Source: UBA6168 sp039819485
Lineage (GTDB): Bacteria > Bacteroidota > Bacteroidia > Chitinophagales > Saprospiraceae
DNA length: 64,000 nt
Reading direction: 5' to 3'
NCBI GenBank assembly: GCA_039819485.1
Contig: JBCBRY010000038.1
Span: forward strand, 1-64,000
Shown: in pieces, positions 28,690 to 37,900 of the stretch
How positions within the stretch are numbered: position 1 is the first letter of the stretch
Layout: every line of letters starts with the position of its first letter
Position numbers and translations under genes: made by a program
Notes under the pieces: generated by a model
The model's database searches: none
The model's input: the letters and a program-made list of their open reading frames with translations, nothing else
What the model was told of the DNA's origin: nothing

Positions 28690-29958
28690 ATGAACGATTT
28701 AATTGAAAAAATAAAAGGTTTTGAACCGGACAAAAAGAACAGTCCGTTTCTACATACCTTGTATGACGGCTTTTTCACTTTCCTCTACACTCCAAATTCT
28801 ACAACAACCGGCAAAGGTGTTCATATCCGTGACCGGATGGACCTGAAGCGGACCATGGTGATCGTGGTAATCGCTCTGCAGTTGTGCTATCTTTTTGGCA
28901 CCTACAATATCGGTCACCAGCACTTTGTAGCATTGGGGCAGCACACTTCTTTTTTAGCAGCCATACATTTGAAATTAGTGTACGGGCTCATCCAAATCCT
29001 GCCAATTTTTATAGTCACACATGTGGTTGGCCTCGGCATTGAGTTTTGGTACGCAGCCAAAAAAGGACATGCTATCGAGGAAGGGTTCCTGGTTTCAGGA
29101 GCTTTGATCCCACTCATCATGCCGCCGGACATCCCACTTTGGATTTTGGCTTTGGCCGTAGCTTTCGCCGTTATCCTTGGAAAAGAAGCTTTTGGTGGCA
29201 CCGGTATGAATATCGTCAACATTGCTTTGTTGGCAAGGGTCTTTGTATTTTTTGCGTATCCCACCACAATTTCAGGTGACCAATGCTGGATTTCCGGAAT
29301 TGAGTTCGAAGGAGCCAAAGCCTTTGGTGAAACCTACGGCTGGGCCCACCAATTTTTCGACATGATATTTGGCTGGTTTGGAGGCGCTACCTTCGGGGCC
29401 GGAGGCATGCCGGTCGCTGACGGATATACAGGAGCCACGCCGCTCGGGCTTGCCCTACAGGGCTGGTCAAACGTGACAGATGTTTATTCGCCCATGCAAA
29501 TGTTCTGGGGAGCCATTCCCGGTTCCATAGGTGAAACGAGCAAGCCGCTCATCATTGTTGGTGCACTGATGCTGATCGGAGCAGGCATAGCCAGCTGGCG
29601 GATCATGCTTTCCTGCCTGCTGGGCGCTATTTTCATGGGGGTTGTCCTCAATGCTTGGGACTTCGATGTTTACATGAATATTCCTTGGCAGTACCACCTG
29701 TACATGGGAAGCTTTTGGTTTGCCATGGCCTTCATGGCCACTGATCCGGTGACTGCCTCGGGAACCAATACCGGCAAATGGATTTATGGCTTCTTCATTG
29801 GTGTTCTGGGCATCATCATCCGGGTAATGAACCCTGCATATCCAGAAGGCTGGATGTTGGCCATTTTATTCATGAATGTCTTTGCCCCGCTAATTGATCA
29901 CTATGTGATTCAGGCTAACATCAAACGCCGTATGAAACGTGTTAAACAAGTAGCTTAA
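28690..29958 (+). CDS. nqrB: Na+-NQR subunit B
   Basis: This 422-residue integral membrane subunit carries covalent FMN and riboflavin and forms part of the sodium path. It has about ten hydrophobic helices (RTMVIVVIALQLCYLFGTY, GALIPLIMPPDIPLWILALA and others). The FMN-attachment motif is TGATPLGLAL with Thr250 as the probable ester site; the more usual form is SGATPL. GGTGMNIVNIALLAR and FMATDPVTA are conserved. The ApbE flavin transferase that would attach the FMN is not in this window. Second gene of the operon, 65 bp after nqrA. Confidence 0.95.
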   Translation: MNDLIEKIKGFEPDKKNSPFLHTLYDGFFTFLYTPNSTTTGKGVHIRDRMDLKRTMVIVVIALQLCYLFGTYNIGHQHFVALGQHTSFLAAIHLKLVYGLIQILPIFIVTHVVGLGIEFWYAAKKGHAIEEGFLVSGALIPLIMPPDIPLWILALAVAFAVILGKEAFGGTGMNIVNIALLARVFVFFAYPTTISGDQCWISGIEFEGAKAFGETYGWAHQFFDMIFGWFGGATFGAGGMPVADGYTGATPLGLALQGWSNVTDVYSPMQMFWGAIPGSIGETSKPLIIVGALMLIGAGIASWRIMLSCLLGAIFMGVVLNAWDFDVYMNIPWQYHLYMGSFWFAMAFMATDPVTASGTNTGKWIYGFFIGVLGIIIRVMNPAYPEGWMLAILFMNVFAPLIDHYVIQANIKRRMKRVKQVA

Positions 29959-29960
29959 AG

Positions 29961-30030
29961 GTCTTTGGTTCCTGGTTTTGGGTTGCTGGTTCAACCTGCC
30001 CAAAACCAAAAACCAAAAACCAAAAACCAA
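29961..30030. repeat. nqrB-nqrC spacer hairpin of AACCAAA words
   Basis: The right arm has four tandem AACCAAA units (about 30004-30030). The left arm contains GGTCTTTGGTTCCTGG and TTTTGGGTTGCTGG. The arms are near reverse complements. The motif CCAAAAACC recurs in the nqrD-nqrE spacer. Confidence 0.75.
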
Positions 30031-30034
30031 TATA

Positions 30035-30784
30035 ATGCACAGCAATAATTATATCTTAATGTACATCGTAGCCATGTCCGCCATAGTGGCAATGGCACTG
30101 GCACTGGCTTTCTCCGGTCTCAAACCCATCCACGATGCCAACGAAGCTGTTTTCAAGAAAAGGGATATCCTCAGTGCCATCAAGGGTCAGGTAGAAAATG
30201 AGATGGCCGTGGATGTTCTAAATGCACCTGCGGAAAAAGTATTTTCCATCTTTAAAGACAAAGTCAAGCAGGTCGTAATCGATGCCAATGGAGAAGTAGT
30301 GGAGGAAGGAGAAGGAGCAGGAGAAGAGAAAGGAGTAGCGGATAAAATTGACATGAAACAGGAAGAGAAGAAACCATTGGCAGATCGGTTGTACCCAGTT
30401 TATGTTTATCAAGGTGATGGGGAAAACATTTATCTGGTTGCCGTGCGTGGCAATGGACTTTGGGATAAGATTTGGGCGACCGTGGCAATTAAGGAAGATT
30501 TCAATACCATTGCCGGAATATCCTTCGACCACGTCACGGAAACTGCAGGTCTCGGTGCAGAAATCAAGGACAATGATGCCTGGAAAGCCAAATTCACAGG
30601 TAAAAAACTTTACAACGAGAATAATGATTTCGTCTCCGTTGCAGTCGTTAAAGGCGGTGTTAAAATACAAGACCACCAAGTCGACGCAATCGCCGGTGCA
30701 ACGATCACTTCCGACGGTGTAACCGAAATGATGAACCGTGGATTAAAAATCTACGAACCCTATTTTGAATCTTTGAAAAATTAA
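30035..30784 (+). CDS. nqrC: Na+-NQR subunit C
   Basis: This 249-residue subunit has one N-terminal membrane helix (about 6-26, YILMYIVAMSAIVAMALALA) and a periplasmic FMN-binding domain. The FMN motif is DAIAGATITSDGV, with Thr223 as the expected covalent site (SGATxT in most homologues; Ala replaces Ser here). GISFDHVTETAGLGAEIKD is the conserved flavin-pocket region. The start at 30035 (MHSNNYILM) is chosen because the frame upstream is only repeat-derived Pro/Lys sequence. An acidic insert at about residues 85-112 (EEGEGAGEEK to KQEEKK) is unusual and precedes the conserved domain. Confidence 0.93.
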   Translation: MHSNNYILMYIVAMSAIVAMALALAFSGLKPIHDANEAVFKKRDILSAIKGQVENEMAVDVLNAPAEKVFSIFKDKVKQVVIDANGEVVEEGEGAGEEKGVADKIDMKQEEKKPLADRLYPVYVYQGDGENIYLVAVRGNGLWDKIWATVAIKEDFNTIAGISFDHVTETAGLGAEIKDNDAWKAKFTGKKLYNENNDFVSVAVVKGGVKIQDHQVDAIAGATITSDGVTEMMNRGLKIYEPYFESLKN

Positions 30785-30785
30785 T

Positions 30786-30866
30786 TCATTGTTGATTGTT
30801 AATTGTTGGTTGTTAAATTTTGCAACAATCTTCAATCAAGAATTAACAATAATTAATCTCTAAATA
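30786..30866. repeat. nqrC-nqrD spacer hairpin of TTGTT words
   Basis: The left arm is ATTGTTGATTGTTAATTGTT with GGTTGTTAAATT. The right arm has AACAATCTTCAATCAAG and AATTAACAATAATTAATC. The arms are approximate reverse complements within an 84-bp spacer. Confidence 0.65.
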
Positions 30867-30868
30867 AA

Positions 30869-31564
30869 ATGGCAGAAACTGCAACGCAAACGGTTCAAAA
30901 AGAATCGTTGTTTGGAAAAAAAGAGCGGAAACTTTTAGTTGACCCGCTTGATGACAACAACCCGATCACAGTACAAGTACTGGGTATTTGTTCTGCATTG
31001 GCGGTAACGTCGATGGTAAAGCCGGCTTTCATCATGGCACTCTCGGCCACCTTTGTGATGGCCTTCTCAAACCTGGCCGTTTCGGTTCTTCGTAAAGGCA
31101 TTCCCAAACAGGTCAGGATGATTGTTCAATTGGTCATCATCGCTTTCCTTGTGACCATCGTTGAGTTAGTCTTAAAGGCAGCCAGTTATCCGATCTGGAA
31201 ACAGCTATCTGTTTACATTGGTCTGATCATCACCAATTGTATTGTGATGGGACGTTTGGAAGCCTTCGCAATGGCCAACAAACCCTGGCGCTCGTTTTTG
31301 GATGGCCTCGGCAATGGTGCCGGGTACGGTATCATCCTGTTGATGGTTGCTGCGGTACGAGAAGTATTTGGAAAAGGCAGCTTCGCCGGGTTCAAGTTGA
31401 TCGGCAATACACCTGAATATCTGATCGACACGACTTCGAACGCTTTGTTCAGTTGGTATCTGCCAAATGGCGTAATGGTGCTCCCGGCAGCTGCGTTGTT
31501 CGTCATTGCTGTCATCATCTGGATACAGCGTGCCCGCAACCGTAAACTGATAGACATTAGCTAA
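30869..31564 (+). CDS. nqrD: Na+-NQR subunit D
   Basis: This 231-residue integral membrane subunit has six hydrophobic helices and, with NqrE, forms the inverted-repeat pair that holds an Fe-S centre in the membrane. The segment GICSALAVTS near residue 45 carries the Cys-bearing half-helix; ITNCIVMGRLEAFAM carries the second. The conserved DGLGNGAGYG motif follows. The cytosolic N-terminus (about 1-35) is longer than in Vibrio. Fourth gene of nqr, 84 bp after nqrC. Confidence 0.95.
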   Translation: MAETATQTVQKESLFGKKERKLLVDPLDDNNPITVQVLGICSALAVTSMVKPAFIMALSATFVMAFSNLAVSVLRKGIPKQVRMIVQLVIIAFLVTIVELVLKAASYPIWKQLSVYIGLIITNCIVMGRLEAFAMANKPWRSFLDGLGNGAGYGIILLMVAAVREVFGKGSFAGFKLIGNTPEYLIDTTSNALFSWYLPNGVMVLPAAALFVIAVIIWIQRARNRKLIDIS

Positions 31565-31650
31565 ATGGTTTTTGGTTTTTGGTTTTTGGTTGCTGGTACA
31601 AACATATGACAGGAACCAAAAACCAGAAACGAAGAACCAAAAACCATAAG
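31565..31650. repeat. nqrD-nqrE spacer hairpin of GGTTTTT words
   Basis: The left arm has three tandem GGTTTTT units (about 31566-31589). The right arm contains AGGAACCAAAAACCAGAAAC and AACCAAAAACCAT. The arms are near reverse complements. The words match those of the nqrB-nqrC spacer. Confidence 0.75.
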
Positions 31651-31652
31651 AA

Positions 31653-32261
31653 ATGGGCGAATTACTAAATATATTCCTCAAATCCGTATTTATCGAGAAC
31701 ATGGTGCTGTCCTATTTTTTGGGCATGTGTTCTTTCCTTGCGGTATCTAAATCTGTGAAAACAGCGGTTGGTCTGGGCGCTGCGGTCATCTTCGTTTTGA
31801 CATTGACGGTTCCGATCAACTATTTTATCAATTATCAAATTCTGGGCGAAAACGGCTTGTTCGGAATGGACTTGACCTTCCTGCGGTTCATCCTGTTCAT
31901 TGCCACCATTGCAGCAACCGTACAGCTGGTCGAAATGGTCGTGGAGAAGTTCTCTCCATCTCTTTACAATGCATTGGGTATTTTCTTGCCACTCATCACT
32001 GTAAACTGTGCGATCCTGGGTGGAGCATTGTTCATGGTTGCCCGTGAATATAATGCCGCAGAAGCAGCCACCTTTGGATTTGGTTCTGGTTTTGGCTTTT
32101 TCATCGCCATTGTACTGATGGCCGCCATTCGTGAAAAGATCCGCTACAGTGCCGTTCCGGGTCCGTTGCGCGGCCTGGGCATGGCCTTCCTCATTACTGG
32201 GCTGATGGGTATGGCTTTTATGGGACTGATGGGCATAAACCCTGCTACTTATTTTCAGTAA
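31653..32261 (+). CDS. nqrE: Na+-NQR subunit E
   Basis: This 202-residue, six-helix membrane subunit is paralogous to NqrD with inverted topology. The segments LSYFLGMCSFLAVSKSVK (Cys in the first helix) and TVNCAILGGALFMVA (Cys in the second half) carry the conserved cysteines that hold the intramembrane Fe-S centre with NqrD. The loop FGFGSGFGFFIAI is typical. Length is close to the family's 198. Fifth nqr gene, 88 bp after nqrD. Confidence 0.95.
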   Translation: MGELLNIFLKSVFIENMVLSYFLGMCSFLAVSKSVKTAVGLGAAVIFVLTLTVPINYFINYQILGENGLFGMDLTFLRFILFIATIAATVQLVEMVVEKFSPSLYNALGIFLPLITVNCAILGGALFMVAREYNAAEAATFGFGSGFGFFIAIVLMAAIREKIRYSAVPGPLRGLGMAFLITGLMGMAFMGLMGINPATYFQ

Positions 32262-32265
32262 AACT

Positions 32266-32300
32266 AACTTAGGGGGTAATTTGAAATTGCCCCCTAAGTT
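32266..32300 (+). terminator. nqrE-nqrF intercistronic hairpin (attenuator-like)
   Basis: AACTTAGGGGG (32266-32276) pairs perfectly with CCCCCTAAGTT (32290-32300) across a 13-nt loop. Only a short T-run follows, so it may reduce rather than stop read-through. It lies 16 bp before nqrF and may set the NqrF level or protect the transcript. Confidence 0.5.
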
Positions 32301-32315
32301 TTAAGAACTACTAAA

Positions 32316-33638
32316 ATGATATTTCTAATCGATTTTATTTTCATCGGATTCAGTATTCTCGCTTTTTTGATGGTTATACTGGTGCTGACATACGGACTGT
32401 TGACCGCTAACAAAAAGCTGGTTCCACAGGGAGATGTCAAGATCGTCATCAATGGAGATGCAGAAAATCCATTAGTTGTAAAGCCGGGAGTTACTCTCCT
32501 GGGCGCTCTTTCGGACAAAAACGTATTCCTCCCTTCTGCTTGTGGAGGAGGTGGTACTTGTGCCATGTGCGAATGCCACGTAGATGCCGGAGGAGGTGAA
32601 ATACTGCCAACCGAACTGAACCACATTTCCCGAAAAGATGCAGCTGAAAACATGCGCTTGGCCTGCCAGGTAAAAGTCCGCGGGGACATGGAAATCCGTG
32701 TACCGGAGGAAGTTTTTGGTATCAAAAAATGGGAATGTGAGGTGGTTTCCAATTATAACGTGGCCTCTTTCATCAAGGAGTTTGTCGTTAAACTGCCAGA
32801 GGGAGAAGAGCTTGATTTCGAAGCAGGCGGATATATTCAGGTGGATGTGCCGGCAGTGGAAGTTAATTATAAAAACATTGACATCACCTCTCATCCGCGC
32901 ATGGGCAAAAAGCCCGATGAATTCCAATCGGAATGGGACAAGTACAAGTTGTGGGACCTGAAAATGAAAAATGATGAGCCCATTTTCCGTGCTTATTCCA
33001 TGGCCAACCACCCGGCAGAAGGAAATATCGTGATGTTGAACATCCGTATCGCAACTCCACCATGGGACCGGGCGAAAAACGGATGGATGGATGTAAATCC
33101 AGGTATTTGTTCTTCTTATGTATTTGATCAAAAACCTGGCGACAAAGTAACGATCTCCGGGCCTTACGGAGAGTTTTTCATCAAACAGACCAAGAAAGAA
33201 ATGGTATACGTCGGTGGTGGTGCGGGCATGGCCCCATTGCGCTCCCACCTCTTCCACTTGTTCCATACGCTTAAAACGACTGACCGAAAAGTGTCTTTCT
33301 GGTACGGAGGCCGTACCCGCCGGGAACTGTTCTACATCGAAGATTTCCGTGCAATAGAAAAAGAGTTCCCGAACTTCAAATTCTATGTATCTCTCGACAA
33401 CCCGCTTCCAGAAGACAACTGGAAAGAAAAGAAAGATATCGACGATACAGAAGGCGAAGGCTTCAGAGGATACATCATGCAGGTGTGCTACGAACAATAC
33501 CTGAAAGATCACCCAGAGCCAGAGGAAGTTGAATATTACTTCTGTGGCCCTCCTGCGATGAACGCATCTGTTATCTCAACTTTGGACAGGTTAGGTGTAC
33601 CGGAAGAGAATATCTCTTTCGATGACTTTGGAGGATAA
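32316..33638 (+). CDS. nqrF: Na+-NQR subunit F, NADH dehydrogenase
   Basis: This 440-residue subunit takes electrons from NADH. It has one N-terminal membrane helix (about 2-29) and a plant-type 2Fe-2S domain with Cys76, Cys82, Cys85 and Cys117 (ACGGGGTCAMC, then LACQV). An FAD-binding domain (RAYSMANHP) and an NADH domain (GGGAGMAPLRSH, YFCGPPAMN) follow. Length is about 30 above Vibrio NqrF. It is the last nqr gene and is followed by a strong terminator. No apbE or nqrM follows it. Confidence 0.96.
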   Translation: MIFLIDFIFIGFSILAFLMVILVLTYGLLTANKKLVPQGDVKIVINGDAENPLVVKPGVTLLGALSDKNVFLPSACGGGGTCAMCECHVDAGGGEILPTELNHISRKDAAENMRLACQVKVRGDMEIRVPEEVFGIKKWECEVVSNYNVASFIKEFVVKLPEGEELDFEAGGYIQVDVPAVEVNYKNIDITSHPRMGKKPDEFQSEWDKYKLWDLKMKNDEPIFRAYSMANHPAEGNIVMLNIRIATPPWDRAKNGWMDVNPGICSSYVFDQKPGDKVTISGPYGEFFIKQTKKEMVYVGGGAGMAPLRSHLFHLFHTLKTTDRKVSFWYGGRTRRELFYIEDFRAIEKEFPNFKFYVSLDNPLPEDNWKEKKDIDDTEGEGFRGYIMQVCYEQYLKDHPEPEEVEYYFCGPPAMNASVISTLDRLGVPEENISFDDFGG

Positions 33639-33658
33639 TCCAATTTTGACTTAGCTAA

Positions 33659-33699
33659 AAAAGGGCTGCCAACAATTAATTTGAGTTGGCAGCCCTTTT
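33659..33699 (+). terminator. Intrinsic terminator of nqrABCDEF
   Basis: AAAAGGGCTGCCAAC (33659-33673) pairs perfectly with GTTGGCAGCCCTTTT (33685-33699), with an 11-nt loop and a T-rich exit. It lies 20 bp past the nqrF stop. Confidence 0.93.
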
Positions 33700-33913
33700 C
33701 TTTTTTGGCAAAGTGTCATTTCATTCCGTTAATGTTTTGCTAACCAGTTAGTTGGCCTGTTCGAATGGCATTAATGTTGCCATTGCTTTCTGATACCCAC
33801 CCCTCGGTTTCCCCCGATATTCCTTCTCTTTTACAAAAATTAACTAAGCAAATTGCTGGCAGGTGTACGGCAACCGACCAAGCCACCTCTCGGCAATCCT
33901 ACAAACATCAGCC

Positions 33914-34540
33914 ATGAAATATTTCCCATCTTGCAAAGCATTGGCTACCGCAGCCATTCTTTGTTTCTCTTTCTCAGCATTTTCACAAATCGAATTCAAA
34001 CTGCACTGGATGGACAAGGAGCAACAGTGGGGCGTTTTCGCCAGATTGGAGGAAGGGGCAACCATCAATCCTTTCAATATTGTCGGATCCGGCCAGGTTA
34101 CCCTGTTGGCACCGACGGGCACCAGTTTCAGGGGCATGCACAGCGTCAGTGGTGAATGGGTTCAAAATGCATTTATTCAGGCACCGGAGGAAAAACCAGA
34201 CACCGATTACATCTCTTTCGGCCTGATCTCCAATGATCCGGAAATCATGCTTCTGCCTGATCAGGAAACGCTGCTCTTTACCTTTAAACCACGTGATGGC
34301 AATTGCCCGGAATTCCTTTCACTCATCAACAACGACGATCCATTGGCCATCTATCCCAACTCCGCCAATTCCAATGCCGGAAATGATCTATCGGTGATGG
34401 ATCCCCGTACCATGAAGATGTACAATTTTGCCCGCAACTACATGCCGGAAGCCTGGAATTGCAAACCCGGCGAAGTGATTGCCCTGGGCGAATACCTAAC
34501 TGGAAAAGATCGGTACAAGGCAAAAATACTCAAGCCTTAA
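33914..34540 (+). CDS. Secreted protein of unknown function
   Basis: This 208-residue protein has a signal peptide (MKYFPSCKALATAAILCF, ending SAFSQ). The start at 33914 is chosen because it puts that peptide first; the frame continues upstream to 33863. The body resembles the cohesin/Big-like secreted domains often found in T9SS-rich bacteria: FNIVGSGQVTLLAPTG and QETLLFTFKPRDGNCPEFL. There is no C-terminal sorting domain, so it is probably periplasmic. It is bounded by terminators on both sides and is monocistronic. I do not recognise the family. Confidence 0.7.
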   Translation: MKYFPSCKALATAAILCFSFSAFSQIEFKLHWMDKEQQWGVFARLEEGATINPFNIVGSGQVTLLAPTGTSFRGMHSVSGEWVQNAFIQAPEEKPDTDYISFGLISNDPEIMLLPDQETLLFTFKPRDGNCPEFLSLINNDDPLAIYPNSANSNAGNDLSVMDPRTMKMYNFARNYMPEAWNCKPGEVIALGEYLTGKDRYKAKILKP

Positions 34541-34566
34541 TTTTCTTCTTTTTAAAAGTTAAGCAT

Positions 34567-34608
34567 AAAAAAATGCAAATGTGGTCAAGTCCGCATTTGC
34601 ATTTTTTT
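34567..34608 (+). terminator. Intrinsic terminator
   Basis: AAAAAAATGCAAATG (34567-34581) pairs with CATTTGCATTTTTTT (34594-34608), 12-nt loop, 26 bp past the stop at 34540. The U-run is inside and after the 3' arm. Confidence 0.9.
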
Positions 34609-34734
34609 ATGTGCGTAAACTTTGTGAGCAAAAAAATTCAACTCGAACTCACTGATTCTCAAAGACAATTATCCCGAAGAATAAACTGAGCCGTTATTTT
34701 GCAATTAGCAAATTGATTTTATTCTAAAATATTA

Positions 34735-34765
34735 GCGGTGTTACTGCTGCGGGCAGTAACGCCGC
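34735..34765 (+). terminator. GC-rich hairpin, possible terminator
   Basis: GCGGTGTTACTGC (34735-34747) pairs with GCAGTAACGCCGC (34753-34765), 5-nt loop, one G-T pair, followed by TTCTTTC. It is strong as a stem but weak in U-run. No gene between this and the previous terminator explains it; it might end a small RNA. Confidence 0.45.
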
Positions 34766-34889
34766 TTCTTTCGATTAACATCAAAATAATGGCAGAATGT
34801 ACGCTTCGGAAAACCACATTAAATGCTGCGTATTTTTTTTACTCTGCTTATTTCAAGATAGCTTATTAAACAAATGTTCTTAATATGAA

Positions 34890-34927
34890 AAAGCCCTGCA
34901 TATTGAATATTTAACATGCAGGGCTTT
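34890..34927 (-). terminator. Terminator of the 2770-residue gene
   Basis: On the minus strand AAAGCCCTGCAT (34927-34916) pairs with ATGCAGGGCTTT (34901-34890), followed by further T residues. It lies 20 bp past the stop of the giant surface-protein gene. Confidence 0.88.
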
Positions 34928-34947
34928 AGCATTTAATTCAAAAACCT

Positions 34948-37900
34948 TTACAGCCTCGTAATAATCAACTGTCTAATAATCAACCGCTTACGTGGCGTAA
35001 ATATCCAGACTGCATAATGCCCTGATCGGTAGTCATTCAAATTGAGCCGTAGCGGGACCGTTGTTGCTTCTCCAACATGAATTCGTTCTACCACTATTCC
35101 GAAGTTGTCGATGATCTGGATATCCACCGGTTGGCCGGCCATTGGTGCGAGGTCAATATTGACGTACCTGTCGGCAGGGTTCGGGAACAGCAATACATCT
35201 TCTCTACAAGCCACATCGACATAAGCCACTGCGGTGTATGTTTCACCATCGTCCATACAGATTTCGTAGAAAAACTTATCCAGCGGCATCCCTTTTTCCA
35301 CGCAGAATTCATCAAAAGGACGGTAAGTGGCCTGATAGGATTCGTCAACGGTGACAATGCCATTTTGCGGGCCAAGTACGATTTCCATACATTCTACCTC
35401 TCCTCCCAGGCGGTCGTTTGCCATGAGGTTAGCGGTAACTGATTTTCCAACAATTGTTTTCAACGTATCATTATGGAGGATCGTGGGTGGATTATACACG
35501 ATACCGATCTGGTCGACAGTCACCGTGATGGTATCCGAACAATCATTTGCCGGGTTGATGTAAACGACCTCGTTTAAACCTTCTTCCAGTAAGAGTCTTG
35601 TCCCCATCATCACAGCAGTCTCTTCCACTTCCCGGGTCAAAACCATGTTGGAAGGCACGTGGGCAATGCTGATCCTTCCGTACTCGCCTTTCATATTCTT
35701 GGTGAGCAGGTAGCGGTCATCGTAACTGTTGTACCAAGTCCCGATAGTATCAAGCTGAGTCATGATGGTAGCCAGTTCGTCCATATCATAGACGATTGTG
35801 TAGAGTGTGTCTTTACCGAGTTCCCATGCAACAGAGAACATGCCTTCCTCCCCTCCGGTCGGCAAGGCACTATAGTTATAAATATTTACAGAATCTTCAT
35901 CGCAGGCCTCGATACCTAAGTCGTAAACATCATCGTTCACGTCAATGTCAGCAGAAGAAGAAACACCAAAAGGAACGGGCAAACAAACTTTGGTCACCTC
36001 ATCAAAAGTTTCGACGGTCATGGCATCAATTTCAAATATTGGCCCACAGCGGAAACAGTCATCGGATACATCGAACTCAATTTTTTCAATACAGTCTGGA
36101 TTGTTCTGATAGGTAACAAATACCACGTAATGTTGGGCAGGTAAACCTGTCCTTTCATTTCCAATTTGATTTGCAGTACCCAGGTTTGGCACCCATACAA
36201 ACTGATAGTCTGCCTCATCCCCTTCCAGGTCGATCTGTGCCGTTCCATTCGATTCCCCACAACCAGCAGTAGTTGTATTGATCGCATTTACGACCGCTGG
36301 CTCGCAATCACACTCACTACCAATGTTAATCGTAATGATGGAAGAACAACCGCCATTTGTGACCGTAACGGCATAAGCCCCGGCTATCAGGTCAACCCGT
36401 TCTGCCCCTGTTCCTCCATCGCTCCAGTCATAAGTATAATTGGATGGTGAAAGGATGGCTGCTCCATTCATGTTGCCACATATTTCTGGTGAAGTAGCAG
36501 CGGTAATTTGAGTCGGGTTTTGGATATTCCCAATTAGGACGGTAAGTTCGTTGGCACAAATTCCTCCGTTCACGGTAACCGTATAGGTCCCTGCCAACAA
36601 GTCATTTCGAGATGCACCTGTTCCACCGTCGCTCCACTCATATGTGGCATCGGACGGTAATAAAACAGCACTCCCAACAGACAGTTCACACGTGTCGGGA
36701 GTAGTGGTTCCGACAGAAGCAACAATACTACCCAACACAGTGATCGTCTGTTCCTGACTCATGGAGTTGCCATTATTATCAGTAGTACTCCACTCTCTGA
36801 TTATGGTGGTGTCACAGCCATTTGGATCAGGTATTATTGTTTCCGAAAATACAACAATCAAATCCTCGCCGGTGCATCCGTCGACCGCCGTTACATCCGC
36901 CGGAGGTGGTACTGTTTCATTATTTGCATAAATAATTATTGTGTCAGCAGGTATTTCACTGAAAACAGGCAAGCCGCCCTCCTCAACAAAAATTGTTCGA
37001 ATAGCCGTTGAAATGTTGCCGCATTCGTCCGTGGCGATCCAGGTGCAAATACGGGTAAATCCGTTGCTGGTTGGTACATCAGACGTTGTCAGTTCGAAGG
37101 TGACATCACCACAGGCATCCGTGATTTCAGGGTTTCCGCAATCCGGAATCGGCTCTCCGCAACTGACAGTCACATTGGCTGGCACGTTGCTGATGACCGG
37201 CGGCATATCGTCAACGATCCGCATGTAGATTGTTGTTGAACTGGAATTGCCACAAGAATCTGTTGCGGTCCAGGTACAATGCATGATAGCAATAAAACCA
37301 TCATTTGAACAATCACCTAAAGTGATCCCGTTTTCAGTAAAATCAATAGAAGCATCGCTGCAATCATCGACGGCAGTAGCATCTATTTCACCAAAAATTT
37401 CCGGATTTTCACAAGACATGGTCAAGGTATCACCGTCCATCAGGCCAATCAGCCAAGGATGGTTAAATTGAACAGTTGGGGGCACATCGTCGATTACATT
37501 TATGATTTGGTCAACGGTGGTGCTGTTTCCACAACGATCGGTCGCAGACCAGACCCGTTTGATCTCTTGCCCGCAACCATTATTATCAACTATTTCAAAA
37601 AAGACGACCGTCAAAGAGTCATCACAATTGTCGGTAAATACAGGTGTTTCAGGTGCAGGGATGTTCCCGCAACTAACGGTCAGGTCGGCTGGTTCTACTG
37701 CGACGGGAGCTTCCAAATCATTTTCATAAACAAAAATGGTTTGCAGAGCAGTGGCGGTCCTGCCACAGTCATCCGAAACCATCCAGGTACGCTCAATGGT
37801 ATAATTACATCCACTTCCAATGATGACGTCCACAGAGCTGATATCCAATGTATCATCACAATTATCAGTCGCCACTATGTTCGCAGTTGCAGGCGGAACG

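Larger units (their letters stand above)
34541..34947. other. Intergenic region with three hairpins
   Basis: This is 407 bp between two convergent genes, with no credible coding frame. It holds a terminator for the plus-strand gene (34567-34608), a further GC-rich hairpin (34735-34765) and a terminator for the minus-strand giant gene (34890-34927). Confidence 0.8.

Noticed and set aside
32472..33512. A 346-residue minus-strand reading frame over nqrF
   Set aside because: NqrF is certain from its Fe-S and FAD/NADH motifs; the opposite frame is a composition effect.
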